NCBI GenBank assembly: GCA_029781855.1
Contig: JAKOVX010000060.1
Location: 1 to 48,404 of the forward strand
DNA: 48,404 nt
Origin: Acidobacteriota bacterium
GTDB taxonomy: Bacteria; Acidobacteriota; Blastocatellia; Pyrinomonadales; Pyrinomonadaceae
Direction: 5' to 3'
Made by a program: the position numbers and the translations under genes. Below the pieces are notes generated by a model that did no database searches, was not told the origin of the DNA, and was given only the letters and a program-made list of their open reading frames with translations. Below are positions 8,490 to 17,165 of this stretch, piece after piece. Each line of letters begins with the position of its first letter. Position 1 is the stretch's first letter.

Positions 8490-9122
8490 ATGTCAAATGA
8501 TCTCAAAATGGCAGCACCTTCAGCGGTGCCTTCTCGAATATCGGCCCGCCCAATATTTTTGATGGGCTCAATAATTGCATTCCTAATAGGCATAGCCGCA
8601 CTTCCGGCCTCGGCCCAGTGCGGAGGAGCACTGTCGGATCTCTATGCGAGGGCTTCGGCTGTCAAACTGTCGCCTATCACGTCGGGAAAAAACGTCCAGG
8701 ATGCGACTTCCTCATGGATCGCCGATAGTGAAAGTGACGACGCAGCGATCGTCGGACTCTGGCATACTCGCTTCGTGATTTCGACTCCGGGTGGCGACGT
8801 CACGATCCAGGAAGCATTTCAGATATGGAATGCGGGAGGTACCGAGGTCCATAACCCGAATGTCGATACTCGTTCATCCAGCGTCTGTCTCGGTGTCTGG
8901 AATTCACGGCGCCAGACGTTCAATCTGACTCATCGCGTCTGGAATACGGACGCGAATGGCGTCAATTTCGGAACTCTGCATTTGTCCGAGTCCGTCAAGC
9001 TCTACAACCACGGGCAGACGATGCTGGGCAACTTTACTATCGGCGTCTACGATCCGGCTGGCAATAAGGTGGATGAGTTCGGCGGCCAGGTCATCGGCGA
9101 GCGTATCAATGTCGGTGACTAG
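8490..9122 (+). CDS. Secreted protein of unknown function (210 aa)
   Basis: An AAGGAG site precedes the ATG. The N-terminus has a long polar leader, then a hydrophobic core (about 22-40) and a cleavage site at PASA-QC, so the protein is exported. The mature part contains GLWHTRFVIS, a pattern of alternating beta strands and a repeated Asn/His-rich turn (IWNAGGTEVHNPN). It resembles a beta-barrel or lipocalin-like fold in outline only; no catalytic motif is visible. It is divergent from the membrane regulator across about 206 bases and ends before a strong inverted repeat shared with the convergent gene. Confidence 0.75.
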   Translation: MSNDLKMAAPSAVPSRISARPIFLMGSIIAFLIGIAALPASAQCGGALSDLYARASAVKLSPITSGKNVQDATSSWIADSESDDAAIVGLWHTRFVISTPGGDVTIQEAFQIWNAGGTEVHNPNVDTRSSSVCLGVWNSRRQTFNLTHRVWNTDANGVNFGTLHLSESVKLYNHGQTMLGNFTIGVYDPAGNKVDEFGGQVIGERINVGD

Positions 9123-9138
9123 ATCTTTTGCTGATAGT

Positions 9139-9170
9139 CTCCGCCGGTCGAGCGACAATCACCGGCGGAG
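9139..9170. terminator. Perfect 10-bp inverted repeat between convergent genes
   Basis: CTCCGCCGGT (9139-9148) and ACCGGCGGAG (9161-9170) are perfect complements around a 12-base loop. The location between two converging coding regions fits a bidirectional transcription stop. No long U-tract follows on either strand. Confidence 0.55.
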
Positions 9171-9227
9171 GTGTCAGTACATGTCACAATGGATATGTGT
9201 CGTTTAATATATGCCGCGCGCTAACCT

Positions 9228-9623
9228 TCAACGCGTAAGTCTGGAAATCGTGATTTTTGCCTGGTACGATTGTGGATCGGTCTTTTGAGCCGAGCGGGGT
9301 GCAGGCGTAAGTGACTCCAGATCGATCGCCCAACCGTCGAACTGGTCGCTCTTCGGGCCGGAATTTGTATTCAGCTCAAGCATCCTCTTGCTGCCGGCTT
9401 TATTGGTCACCTCGATCTTGATCTTGGCGTTGCCAGCCCAAATGCAATTCGCATCCGTTGGACAACGGGAATCTTCAAGCACCTCGACAAATTTTACTTT
9501 GAGTCCGCTCTGTTTTGCGGTCGCCTGCTTGCCGGCACAAATCGTAAGGGACTGACCCGTTTGGGCGGACGTAACGATAACCAAACTAATAGCTAAGAGA
9601 ATTGTAGTAATAATGATCTTCAT
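9228..9623 (-). CDS. Small secreted protein with conserved Cys pattern
   Basis: The 131-residue product starts MKIIITTILLAISLVIVTSAQ, a Sec signal peptide; the ATG at 9623 has GGAG five bases upstream. A longer frame to 9695 exists, but its added residues would bury the leader. The mature part contains LTICAGKQ, then DSRCPTDANCIWAGNA. This Cys/Trp motif recurs in small exported bacterial proteins of unknown function. Three Cys are present in the mature protein, so one disulfide is possible. It is divergent from the M13 peptidase gene, and the 164-base gap should carry both promoters. Confidence 0.7.
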   Translation of the reverse strand: MKIIITTILLAISLVIVTSAQTGQSLTICAGKQATAKQSGLKVKFVEVLEDSRCPTDANCIWAGNAKIKIEVTNKAGSKRMLELNTNSGPKSDQFDGWAIDLESLTPAPRSAQKTDPQSYQAKITISRLTR

Positions 9624-9787
9624 AATGACTCCGACCGACACAACCGTTCGATTGTCCCCCATTTTTAGAACGATCGCGCGTGCCGCACGTTGCAATAAAT
9701 CGGCTTTCGTAAAAAGAAACCACGTTGCCCAAACCGACGTATAGACATCAAAAATGTGATCGGCTTTTCGCCGACAACGGAGAATTT

Positions 9788-11842
9788 ATGCATAGCTACA
9801 ACTTAAAGAGAATCTTGGCGGCCGTTTTGCTTTCGAGCATGGCGGCATTTTCATTCCCGTTTGCGGCTATCGGCCAAACTTCGGGGATCGACATTGCCGG
9901 GATGGACCGTTCGGTCAATCCAGGCGATGATTTTTTCAGCTACGTGAATGGCGGCTGGATGAAATCAACGGAGATCCCGGCTGATCGAACATCCTTCGGG
10001 GCGTTTGACGTGATCTTCGACAAGGTCAGTAAACGGACAGCGGAGCTAATAAAAGACGCTGGCAATTCTAAGGATCCCGAGGCGAAGCTGGTTGCAGACT
10101 ATTACAAAGCCTTCCTCAACGAAGACGCAATCGAGAAGCGTGGGATAGAGCCGATCAAAGCGGAACTCGCCGAGATCGGATCAATTAAGAGCAAAACTGA
10201 ATTGTCGCGGCTGCTGGGATCGCAGCTCCGGGCCGATGTCGACCCGCTGAATGCCACTAACTTTCAAACCGATCGGCTTTTCGGTTTGTTTGTTTCGGCG
10301 GATTTCAATAATCCGACTAAGAACGTGCCATATATGCTGCAAGGCGGACTTGGCCTACCCGACCGCGATAACTACGTAAACACCGACGAGCACAACACGG
10401 ATCTGCAGGCTAAATACAGGACTCATATTGCGACGATTCTGAATCTCGCCAAAGTCTCAGATGCCGAAGCCAAGGCCGCACGGATCTATGACCTCGAGAG
10501 CAAGATCGCTGCTGTTCATGCCACCCGCGAAGAGTCGAGTGACGTCCATAAGGCAAACAACCCGTGGAAGCTCGGTGAATTTGCCACGAAAGCTCCCGGG
10601 ATCGAATGGTCACAGTTCTTTAAGGCTGCTGGTCTTTCGGAACAGCCGATGATAATGGCGTGGCACCCGAATGCAATTACCGGAATTTCGGCGTTGGTCG
10701 CAAGTCAGCCGATGGACGTCTGGAAAGACTATTTGACGTTCAGAGCTATAGACCGCGCCGCCGGACTCCTGCCGAAAGCGTACGCCGACGAAAATTTTAG
10801 GTTTTACCGAAAGGAACTCTTTGGCGTTCCGCAGCAGCGGCCCCGCGAACAGCGGGCGATCAATGTGACGAGCGGAGCTCTCGGCGATGTGGTCGGCAAG
10901 ATGTACGTCGCTAAATATTTTCCGCCAAGTGCTAAGACCGAGATCCAGACATTGGTCAAGAATATCGTTGCGGCCTTTGGAAAGCGTATCGACAATCTCG
11001 ATTGGATGACGCCGGAAACGAAAGCGAAGGCCAAGGCGAAACTCTCCACGTTATACGTCGGCGTCGGTTACCCTGACCATTGGCGAAGCTACGCGGGGCT
11101 GAAAATATTACCCGATGATGCCCTCGGAAACGCGCAGCGGCTGGGCAAATTTGATTATCAATGGTCACTTTCGAAATTGAAGGTCCCGGTAGACAAGGGC
11201 GAATGGTGGATGACGCCGCAGACGGTCAACGCGGTCAACTTGCCGCTGCAGAATGCACTGAACTTCCCCGCCGCGATCCTTTTGCCGCCCTTCTTCGACC
11301 CGAAAGCCGATCCGGTCGAAAATTACGGCAGCGTCGGCGGAATCATCGGCCACGAGATCAGCCACAGCTTTGACGATTCCGGCAGCCAGTTTGACGCCTC
11401 CGGAAGGTTGATCAACTGGTGGACGACGGCCGACTATGACCATTTCAAGGCATCGTCGGAAAAACTCGCGGCCCAATATGACAAGTACGAACCACTTCCG
11501 GGACTGCACCTGAACGGCAAACAGACACTCGGCGAGAACATCGCCGACGTGGCTGGGCTGTCGGCCGCTTACGACGCCTACCGGGCATCCTACGGCGGGA
11601 AAGAGGCTCCGACCAAGAACGGCCTAACCGGCGATCAGCGATTTTTCGTGGCATTCGGCCAGAGTTGGCGTGGGAAGATGCGGCCGGCGACCCTGAGGGT
11701 GATCGTGATGACCGATGGCCATTCGCCCGACGAATTTCGCGCTGACACCGTACGAAACCTCGACGCTTGGTACACAGCGTTCAACGTCAAACCCGGTGCG
11801 AAGTTGTACCTGGCACCGGCAGACAGGGTCAAAGTCTGGTAG
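9788..11842 (+). CDS. pepO: M13-family metallopeptidase (PepO/neprilysin type), secreted
   Basis: This zinc endopeptidase of 684 residues hydrolyses peptides, here outside the cytoplasm. A signal peptide (MHSYNLKRILAAVLLSSM, cleavage near AIGQ) supports the ATG at 9788, which has GGAG upstream; the open frame to 9725 would need a TTG and precedes the leader. Zinc ligands are H522 and H526 in HEISH with catalytic E523, and E583 in GENIAD. The N-terminal domain starts with the characteristic NPGDDFFSYVNGGWM. The substrate-binding segment usually written NAYY reads NAVN here, an unusual substitution. It ends four bases before the convergent dehydrogenase gene. Confidence 0.93.
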   Translation: MHSYNLKRILAAVLLSSMAAFSFPFAAIGQTSGIDIAGMDRSVNPGDDFFSYVNGGWMKSTEIPADRTSFGAFDVIFDKVSKRTAELIKDAGNSKDPEAKLVADYYKAFLNEDAIEKRGIEPIKAELAEIGSIKSKTELSRLLGSQLRADVDPLNATNFQTDRLFGLFVSADFNNPTKNVPYMLQGGLGLPDRDNYVNTDEHNTDLQAKYRTHIATILNLAKVSDAEAKAARIYDLESKIAAVHATREESSDVHKANNPWKLGEFATKAPGIEWSQFFKAAGLSEQPMIMAWHPNAITGISALVASQPMDVWKDYLTFRAIDRAAGLLPKAYADENFRFYRKELFGVPQQRPREQRAINVTSGALGDVVGKMYVAKYFPPSAKTEIQTLVKNIVAAFGKRIDNLDWMTPETKAKAKAKLSTLYVGVGYPDHWRSYAGLKILPDDALGNAQRLGKFDYQWSLSKLKVPVDKGEWWMTPQTVNAVNLPLQNALNFPAAILLPPFFDPKADPVENYGSVGGIIGHEISHSFDDSGSQFDASGRLINWWTTADYDHFKASSEKLAAQYDKYEPLPGLHLNGKQTLGENIADVAGLSAAYDAYRASYGGKEAPTKNGLTGDQRFFVAFGQSWRGKMRPATLRVIVMTDGHSPDEFRADTVRNLDAWYTAFNVKPGAKLYLAPADRVKVW

Positions 11843-11846
11843 ATGA

Positions 11847-12902
11847 CTAAGGCGGCGTTTCGGGCTGAAACGCCGCTTTAACTTGGGCTGCCGCGGTCGC
11901 ACCGGCACGCATTTTTTCGATGATTTCGTTCGCAAATTCTGCCGTGTGAAGATCGCCGCCGAGGTCTTTCGTCATGTGGCCGTCGGCAAAAACCCCAAGC
12001 ATCGCCGCTTCGAATCGAGCCGCCGCCTCACGTTCGCCGATATGTAGGAGCATTTGGATCGCGGACAGCATGATCGCTGTCGGGTTCGCAATTCCCTGAC
12101 CTGCAATGTCGGGGGCCGACCCGTGTACCGCCTCAAAGACGGCTCCTTGTTCTCCGATATTCGCACCCGGCGCAAGACCTAACCCGCCGATCAATCCCGC
12201 GCATAGATCAGAAAGGATGTCTCCGTATAGGTTTTCCATGACCATCACATCGAACTGTTCGGGACGCATAACCAACTGCATACAGCAATTATCGATGATC
12301 TTGTCATCAGCCTCGATCTCCGGATAGTCCTTGGCGACTGCGTAAAAACACTCAAGGAAAAGGCCGTCCGACACCTTCATAATGTTGGCTTTATGGACGG
12401 CTGTGACCTTCTTTCGACCGTTGTCGCGGGCATATTGAAAAGCATAGCGCGCGATTCGGGTCGATGCTTTTTCAGTGATGATCTTGAGGCTCTCGACGAC
12501 GCCGGGTACGACGACGTGCTCGAGTCCCGAATACAAGCCTTCGGTATTTTCGCGGACAATTACGAGATCAAGTTCAGGATACCGGCACTTGACGTTCGGC
12601 AACGCTTTGACCGGACGAACGTTAGCGTAAAGGTCGAGCGCCCGCCTCAAACCGACATTTACCGACGTAAATCCCTTTCCGATCGGCGTCATTATCGGAC
12701 CTTTTAGGGCGACCTTGGTTTCACGCATTGATTCGATCGCCGTCGCCGGCAACGTCTCACCGTATTTCTCGAGGGCCTGCGCGCCGAGGATCTGCGTTTC
12801 CCATTCGATATCGACGCCGGTTGCATCCAAAACCCGAACGGTCGCCGCAATGATCTCCGGCCCGATCCCGTCGCCTGGTATTAAAGTGATCTTGTGTTTC
12901 AT
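11847..12902 (-). CDS. NAD-type isocitrate dehydrogenase (isocitrate/isopropylmalate family)
   Basis: The 351-residue protein belongs to the beta-decarboxylating dehydrogenase family. It has LIPGDGIGPEI at the N-terminus, the substrate-loop Arg residues in SVNVGLRRALDLYANVRP, the signature TEGLYSGLEH, the catalytic region AVHKANIMK and metal ligands in the MENLYGDILSD segment. TEGLYSGLEH and the length favour NAD-dependent isocitrate dehydrogenase (citric-acid cycle) over 3-isopropylmalate dehydrogenase; homoisocitrate dehydrogenase is the remaining alternative. No leucine-pathway genes adjoin it. The ATG has only a weak ribosome site. Its 3' end overlaps the terminator of the convergent pepO. 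Confidence 0.85.
   Translation of the reverse strand: MKHKITLIPGDGIGPEIIAATVRVLDATGVDIEWETQILGAQALEKYGETLPATAIESMRETKVALKGPIMTPIGKGFTSVNVGLRRALDLYANVRPVKALPNVKCRYPELDLVIVRENTEGLYSGLEHVVVPGVVESLKIITEKASTRIARYAFQYARDNGRKKVTAVHKANIMKVSDGLFLECFYAVAKDYPEIEADDKIIDNCCMQLVMRPEQFDVMVMENLYGDILSDLCAGLIGGLGLAPGANIGEQGAVFEAVHGSAPDIAGQGIANPTAIMLSAIQMLLHIGEREAAARFEAAMLGVFADGHMTKDLGGDLHTAEFANEIIEKMRAGATAAAQVKAAFQPETPP
11849..11879 (+). terminator. Strong hairpin after pepO, inside the 3' end of the dehydrogenase gene
   Basis: A 13-pair stem (one G-T pair) forms between 11849-11861 and 11867-11879 with loop GGGCT, ending in TTTAACTT on the plus strand. The stem arms encode the last codons of the convergent dehydrogenase gene, so the sequence serves as both coding region and probable terminator. 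Confidence 0.65.
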
Positions 12903-13016
12903 ATATCCGAGTATTTTACGCGAATCGAACTTCAGAACAAACGGTCGGGCAGGCGGTCAGAATCGAACCAGCAAAACATTTCACAAAGTATTGGTGTATC
13001 ACCGTCGCTAAGTTTC

Positions 13017-13043
13017 TTGAAGATATAACTCATCAACTATAAT
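13017..13043 (+). promoter_or_regulatory. Candidate promoter of the thiO operon, near-leaderless
   Basis: A perfect TATAAT (13038-13043) is preceded by TTGAAG (13017-13022) with a 15-base spacer. The ATG at 13054 lies only ten bases after the -10 box, so transcription would start within a few bases of the start codon. No good Shine-Dalgarno is present, which fits a leaderless or near-leaderless transcript. Confidence 0.45.
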
Positions 13044-13053
13044 CGAAGCAGCG

Positions 13054-14202
13054 ATGGGCCAATTTTCATCAATTCATCCGGAGGTTCTGATCATCGGCGG
13101 AGGCGTGATCGGATTAACGATCGCGCGCGAATTGCATCGTCGTGGCGTTGGACGGATCGTAATTGTAGAAAAAGGTATTTGCGGCGAGGAGTCGTCGTGG
13201 GCGGCTGCCGGAATGCTTGGACCACAAGCAGAGACGGACGAGCCCGGGAATATGCTTGGACTCTGCGTTGAGTCCCGAATTGCGTATCCGGATTTTGCGT
13301 CTTCCCTTTTCGAGGAGACAGGCATTGATATTGAACTCGACCGTTCAGGAACGATGTGTCTCGCTTTCAGCGATGACGATGTCGCACGATTAGAAAGGCG
13401 TGTTTCATGGCAGACCGCTGCCGGATTGAACGCGGCGATGATCACCGGAGCGGAAGCAAGGCGAGCTGAGCCGTTCATCTCGCCGGAAGTCGTCGGGTCG
13501 GCTTTATTTCCCGATGACTGGCAGGTCGAAAATCGCAAACTCTGCAAAGCACTGAGGAGATACGCGGACCTCAATGGAATCTCTGTATTTGAAAATGCCG
13601 AAGTCTCCGAACTGATCAATGAGAACGGAAAGATAGTCGGTGCGAAGATCGGCATTGATGAGATCAAAAGCGAGAATACGGTGCTCGCGGCCGGGGCGTG
13701 GACGTCGTTGATCAAGATCGGATCGTTTTCGGCACCTGTCAGGATGACGCCGGTTCGGGGCCAGATGATCATGTTTCGGACAGCAAAGCGATCGTTCGAA
13801 CACGTGGTCTATAGCCCGAACGGTTACCTGGTGCCGCGGAACGATGGGCGGATCCTGGTGGGAGCCACCTCCGAAGACGCAGGATACGTAAAGGAGAATA
13901 CTGATGTCGCGGTCCGGGATCTGACACGCTCGGCCGAGACGATTGCACCGCAGCTATCGGGGCTGAAAATCGCCGACAAATGGTCGGGCCTCAGGCCGCG
14001 TTCGGCCGACGGGTTGCCGGTTCTGGGACGTCTTGTTGGGCTGGGTGGGCTTTATTTTGCAACCGGTCACTATCGGAATGGAATCCTACTCGCACCGCGA
14101 ACTGGTGAGACGATCGCCCGCGCAATTGTCGACGGAGTGGATTCGAGTTACTTTGACGTTTTCGGACCGGATCGATTTCGAGCGGCAAACGCGAACGGTT
14201 GA
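13054..14202 (+). CDS. thiO: Glycine oxidase ThiO (FAD-dependent amine oxidase)
   Basis: ThiO oxidises glycine to dehydroglycine for the thiazole moiety of thiamine. The 382-residue protein has the FAD dinucleotide fold near its start (IIGGGVIGLTIAREL, GGGVIG at 15-20), the EESSWAAAGMLGPQ segment typical of ThiO, VRGQMIMF in the middle and the C-terminal GLYFATGHYRNGILLAP. A D-amino-acid oxidase with other specificity is possible because no other thiamine genes are in the window. It is first in a tight four-gene plus-strand operon; the next gene starts four bases after its stop. Confidence 0.85.
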   Translation: MGQFSSIHPEVLIIGGGVIGLTIARELHRRGVGRIVIVEKGICGEESSWAAAGMLGPQAETDEPGNMLGLCVESRIAYPDFASSLFEETGIDIELDRSGTMCLAFSDDDVARLERRVSWQTAAGLNAAMITGAEARRAEPFISPEVVGSALFPDDWQVENRKLCKALRRYADLNGISVFENAEVSELINENGKIVGAKIGIDEIKSENTVLAAGAWTSLIKIGSFSAPVRMTPVRGQMIMFRTAKRSFEHVVYSPNGYLVPRNDGRILVGATSEDAGYVKENTDVAVRDLTRSAETIAPQLSGLKIADKWSGLRPRSADGLPVLGRLVGLGGLYFATGHYRNGILLAPRTGETIARAIVDGVDSSYFDVFGPDRFRAANANG

Positions 14203-14206
14203 AATT

Positions 14207-15616
14207 ATGCGTGTAATTGTCCTGATAATTGCTTTGATCTGTTCTGTTGCCGCTCAGTCGGGACGAACGTCAACTGCCACGAACGATTCTCCGACCACTA
14301 TCAAAACGGCGAACTCCACCGTAAAGGAACTATTTGAAGAAGCAAACAGCTATTTGAGGGTCAAAGCTGGCGAATTTGAAACGAAAAAGGTGCCGTTTAG
14401 CGACAAGCTCTACGAACAGACCAAGCTGGAGCAACGCCAGCTTGCGGCAAAGTACGCTACTGTGGCCGGGCTTCGAAAGGACCTTGCCGGTGACGATTAC
14501 TATTATCTCGGGATGCTGGATTGGATCGCTGAAAATTTTGACGGTGCGTCAGAGAGTCTCGAGAAATTTGTTTCGTCCGATGGCTCTGCCATCGAACGCG
14601 TCCAGTCCGCCCGTGCAATTTTAACGGTTATCGCCGCTAAGCAAAATAAGCTCGACTCCGCCGAAAGTACGCTTAAGCAATACCTTGAGAAAGATCCGAA
14701 ACGGGCATCGGAGTTGTATCGGATGGAAGTTGAACTCGCGAAAGCATATCAGCCGCGCGGCGAATTTTCGAAGATGGGAATTCACGCCGAAGCCGCATAC
14801 GCGGCGGCCAAAGCCAACCTGCGGGGCCCCGCGCCGAAAGCAAGAACCATCGACGAGATTCTCGATGCCGGAATGCTCGTATTCGAGGCATACAGCAACC
14901 TTCCGGACGAGAAACGGGCGGACGGAGCCCTTGACGCCTTACGCGATTCGGCCGTCGAGACCGGTTCACCGAGCCTTTTCTATTATTCCGTTGATAAGAA
15001 GATCAACTACATGATCGAAACCGGTCGAAAACGAGAGGCGATCGAGCTTTACCTAAGCTCTCTTACCGACGCAAAGAAATTGATGCCGACCGAATCCGCC
15101 CAATCCGATGCGTATGCGAGATTGAGTCGACGTGAAAAACACTACAAGCTACTAGGCGGTCCGGCGCCGGAATTTCCGGAATATGACGTCTGGCTGCCCG
15201 GCAAACCAGTCACCTTTGCACAGTTGCGGGGCAAGGTCGTAATGATCGATTTCTGGGCGATGTGGTGCGGTCCGTGCCTTGCAGCGTTCCCGTCGATCAA
15301 GGAATGGCATCAGGAATTTGGCAAGGATGGTTTCGAGATACTGGGAGCAACGAGATATTACGGTCAAGAGGTCGGTGCAAAGACCCAGAGTGAGGAGATC
15401 GAACTTTTGAAGACTTTTCGAACAAAATATGCCCTTCCTTATGACTTTGTCGTGGCTAAGGACCAAATATTACAAAATCTTTACGGAGCAACCTCGCTTC
15501 CGACCGCGGTTCTTATCGACCGAAAAGGGATAATTCGCTATATTGAAACCGGCACAGGTCCGACGCGACTCGAGGAAATGAGGGCGATGATCGTCAAACT
15601 CCTGGCCGAAAAGTAG
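14207..15616 (+). CDS. Exported TlpA-like thioredoxin-fold protein with long helical N-terminal part
   Basis: The start at 14207 gives a short signal peptide (MRVIVLIIALICSVAAQ). The frame is open upstream to 14033, but that extension lies over thiO. Of 469 residues, about 40-310 are helical and TPR-like, with repeated Ala/Leu/Lys patterns. Residues 320-469 form a TlpA/ResA-type thioredoxin domain with active-site WCGPC (C354, C357) in DFWAMWCGPCLAAFPSIKEWH-like context and a cis-Pro segment SLPTAVLID. It is expected to reduce or isomerise disulfides in exported proteins; the partner is unknown. It is the second gene of the thiO operon. Confidence 0.85.
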   Translation: MRVIVLIIALICSVAAQSGRTSTATNDSPTTIKTANSTVKELFEEANSYLRVKAGEFETKKVPFSDKLYEQTKLEQRQLAAKYATVAGLRKDLAGDDYYYLGMLDWIAENFDGASESLEKFVSSDGSAIERVQSARAILTVIAAKQNKLDSAESTLKQYLEKDPKRASELYRMEVELAKAYQPRGEFSKMGIHAEAAYAAAKANLRGPAPKARTIDEILDAGMLVFEAYSNLPDEKRADGALDALRDSAVETGSPSLFYYSVDKKINYMIETGRKREAIELYLSSLTDAKKLMPTESAQSDAYARLSRREKHYKLLGGPAPEFPEYDVWLPGKPVTFAQLRGKVVMIDFWAMWCGPCLAAFPSIKEWHQEFGKDGFEILGATRYYGQEVGAKTQSEEIELLKTFRTKYALPYDFVVAKDQILQNLYGATSLPTAVLIDRKGIIRYIETGTGPTRLEEMRAMIVKLLAEK

Positions 15617-15621
15617 TTGCG

Positions 15622-16266
15622 ATGACCAGATACGGCCTCGGCACCAAGACGGACGCCCAGGGACTTTACGACCGGATCGCAGACGTACAGAAGTTTGCGA
15701 TGAAACTCAACGGCTACCGCGCCTCGGTGGCCAAATACCTTCGCTCGCTCGACCTCTCTCTCGATTCAAATTCACGGGTGCTTGACGCTGGTTGCGGCAC
15801 CGGAATTGTCTCGATGGCATTTCAGGACTCAGGCCTCGCATCGAAACAAACCGTGGCCCTTGACCTGTCGCGAAGATCCTTGAAAATTGCGTCGGGGGAC
15901 ATGGCGAGGCGAAAACAAAAGACCGGAAATTTCGAGCCTGTGCAGGGGAACCTGCTTCAATTACCTTTCGAAGACAAAACTTTCGACATGGTAATGATGT
16001 GCGGCGTTCTGGAATACACACCGCTTGACGCGGGCCTCAGCGAAGCCGCACGAGTTCTCAAAAGCGGTGCTCCGCTTGTACTGCTGCCGGTTAAGCCGTC
16101 GTTGGTGGGTTCCGTATTGGAGGTCCTATACGATTTCAAGATACATCCACTCGACGAGATCAAGGAAGCTGCCCGCAAATACTTTCACTTTGCCGGCAAC
16201 CATCGGTTTCCGGTAACCCACCCGATCGCCTGGTCCAAGACGATCTTCCTGCTGGAGAAAAAATGA
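15622..16266 (+). CDS. Class I SAM-dependent methyltransferase
   Basis: The 214-residue protein carries the SAM-binding motif VLDAGCGTG (motif I, about residues 53-61), an acidic residue after the second strand (VALDLSRRSL), and motif IV-like MVMMCGVLEY near residue 120. The fold is that of the UbiE/Methyltransf_11 group; the substrate is unknown. It starts 5 bases after the redoxin gene and overlaps the glycerophosphodiesterase gene by 4 bases (ATGA), so it is the third gene of the operon. Pairing with a phosphodiester hydrolase might suggest lipid-related work, but that is only inference. Confidence 0.8.
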   Translation: MTRYGLGTKTDAQGLYDRIADVQKFAMKLNGYRASVAKYLRSLDLSLDSNSRVLDAGCGTGIVSMAFQDSGLASKQTVALDLSRRSLKIASGDMARRKQKTGNFEPVQGNLLQLPFEDKTFDMVMMCGVLEYTPLDAGLSEAARVLKSGAPLVLLPVKPSLVGSVLEVLYDFKIHPLDEIKEAARKYFHFAGNHRFPVTHPIAWSKTIFLLEKK

Positions 16267-17057
16267 GTCGATCACCACTGGTCATTGGCCACCGCGGTGC
16301 AAGTGCGCATGCTCCCGAGAATACACTTGCAGCATTCCGGTTGGCGTATGAAGCAGGTGCCGATGGTATCGAATTCGACGTGCGCCTCGCGAAGGACGGC
16401 GTGCCTGTCGTCATCCACGATCCGGATCTTAAACGAACTGGCCACAAGCAAATATTGGTTTCTGAGGCGACCTCCGCAGAGTTATCCAAGCTGGACGTTG
16501 GCTCCTGGTTCAACAGACAATTTCCGAAACGTGCGAGGGCCGAATTCGATAATGAGCGGGTCCCGAGTCTGGTTGAGGTTTTGGAGTTGTGTAAGGATCA
16601 TAATGGATTGATCTATATTGAGCTAAAACCGAGCAGAACTGATTCGCGAATGCTCGCAGAGGCCGTTTGTGATCTTATCCGCGATTCCCCGCTGCTTCCT
16701 CAGATCATTGTTAAGAGTTTTAAGCTGGGCGTCATCCCGATCGTCCGTCAACTTGTACCCGAGGTGCAGGTTGCCGCCCTATTCGAGCCGATAGTCATGG
16801 ACTATTTGCGGAGGCGCAAACATCTGCTGAGACTGGCCCGTGAGTTCGGTGCCCAACAGATCTCGCTGCACAATGCGCTTTTAACTCGAAAATTGGCTAA
16901 ACTCGCCGCCGAACAAGGAATGCCGGTCACGATATGGACCGTCGATGACCGAAAGATCTTCAAAAAAGCGAAGAAGCTCGGCATCTACGCAGTCATTACA
17001 AATGACCCGACCAAACTGCTCGGTGAGTCGGCAATTATGACGCCTTCAGGAATTTGA
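16263..17057 (+). CDS. Glycerophosphodiester phosphodiesterase
   Basis: It hydrolyses glycerophosphodiesters to glycerol-3-phosphate and an alcohol. The 264-residue protein has the family signature at the N-terminus: catalytic HRGAS (H10, R11), PENT with E19, metal-binding IEFDV (E37, D39) and the second catalytic H52 in VVIHD. A TIM-barrel pattern continues with YIELKP and ends with VTIWTVDD. There is no signal peptide, so it is cytoplasmic, like UgpQ. It overlaps the methyltransferase gene by ATGA and closes the four-gene operon. Confidence 0.92.
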   Translation: MSRSPLVIGHRGASAHAPENTLAAFRLAYEAGADGIEFDVRLAKDGVPVVIHDPDLKRTGHKQILVSEATSAELSKLDVGSWFNRQFPKRARAEFDNERVPSLVEVLELCKDHNGLIYIELKPSRTDSRMLAEAVCDLIRDSPLLPQIIVKSFKLGVIPIVRQLVPEVQVAALFEPIVMDYLRRRKHLLRLAREFGAQQISLHNALLTRKLAKLAAEQGMPVTIWTVDDRKIFKKAKKLGIYAVITNDPTKLLGESAIMTPSGI

Positions 17058-17165
17058 ATATTCGAAGAGTTGGTCTGCCAAATTCATCGTCTGTTCATCT
17101 AAAAGTAGTTAATTTGGTGATACAAACTCAGTGGTTTGAAATCAAATAGTTTAGGAGAACGTGAA

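Noticed and set aside
9725..9787. Longer M13 peptidase start
   Set aside because: It needs a TTG and would put about 21 polar residues before the signal peptide; the ATG at 9788 has its own ribosome site.
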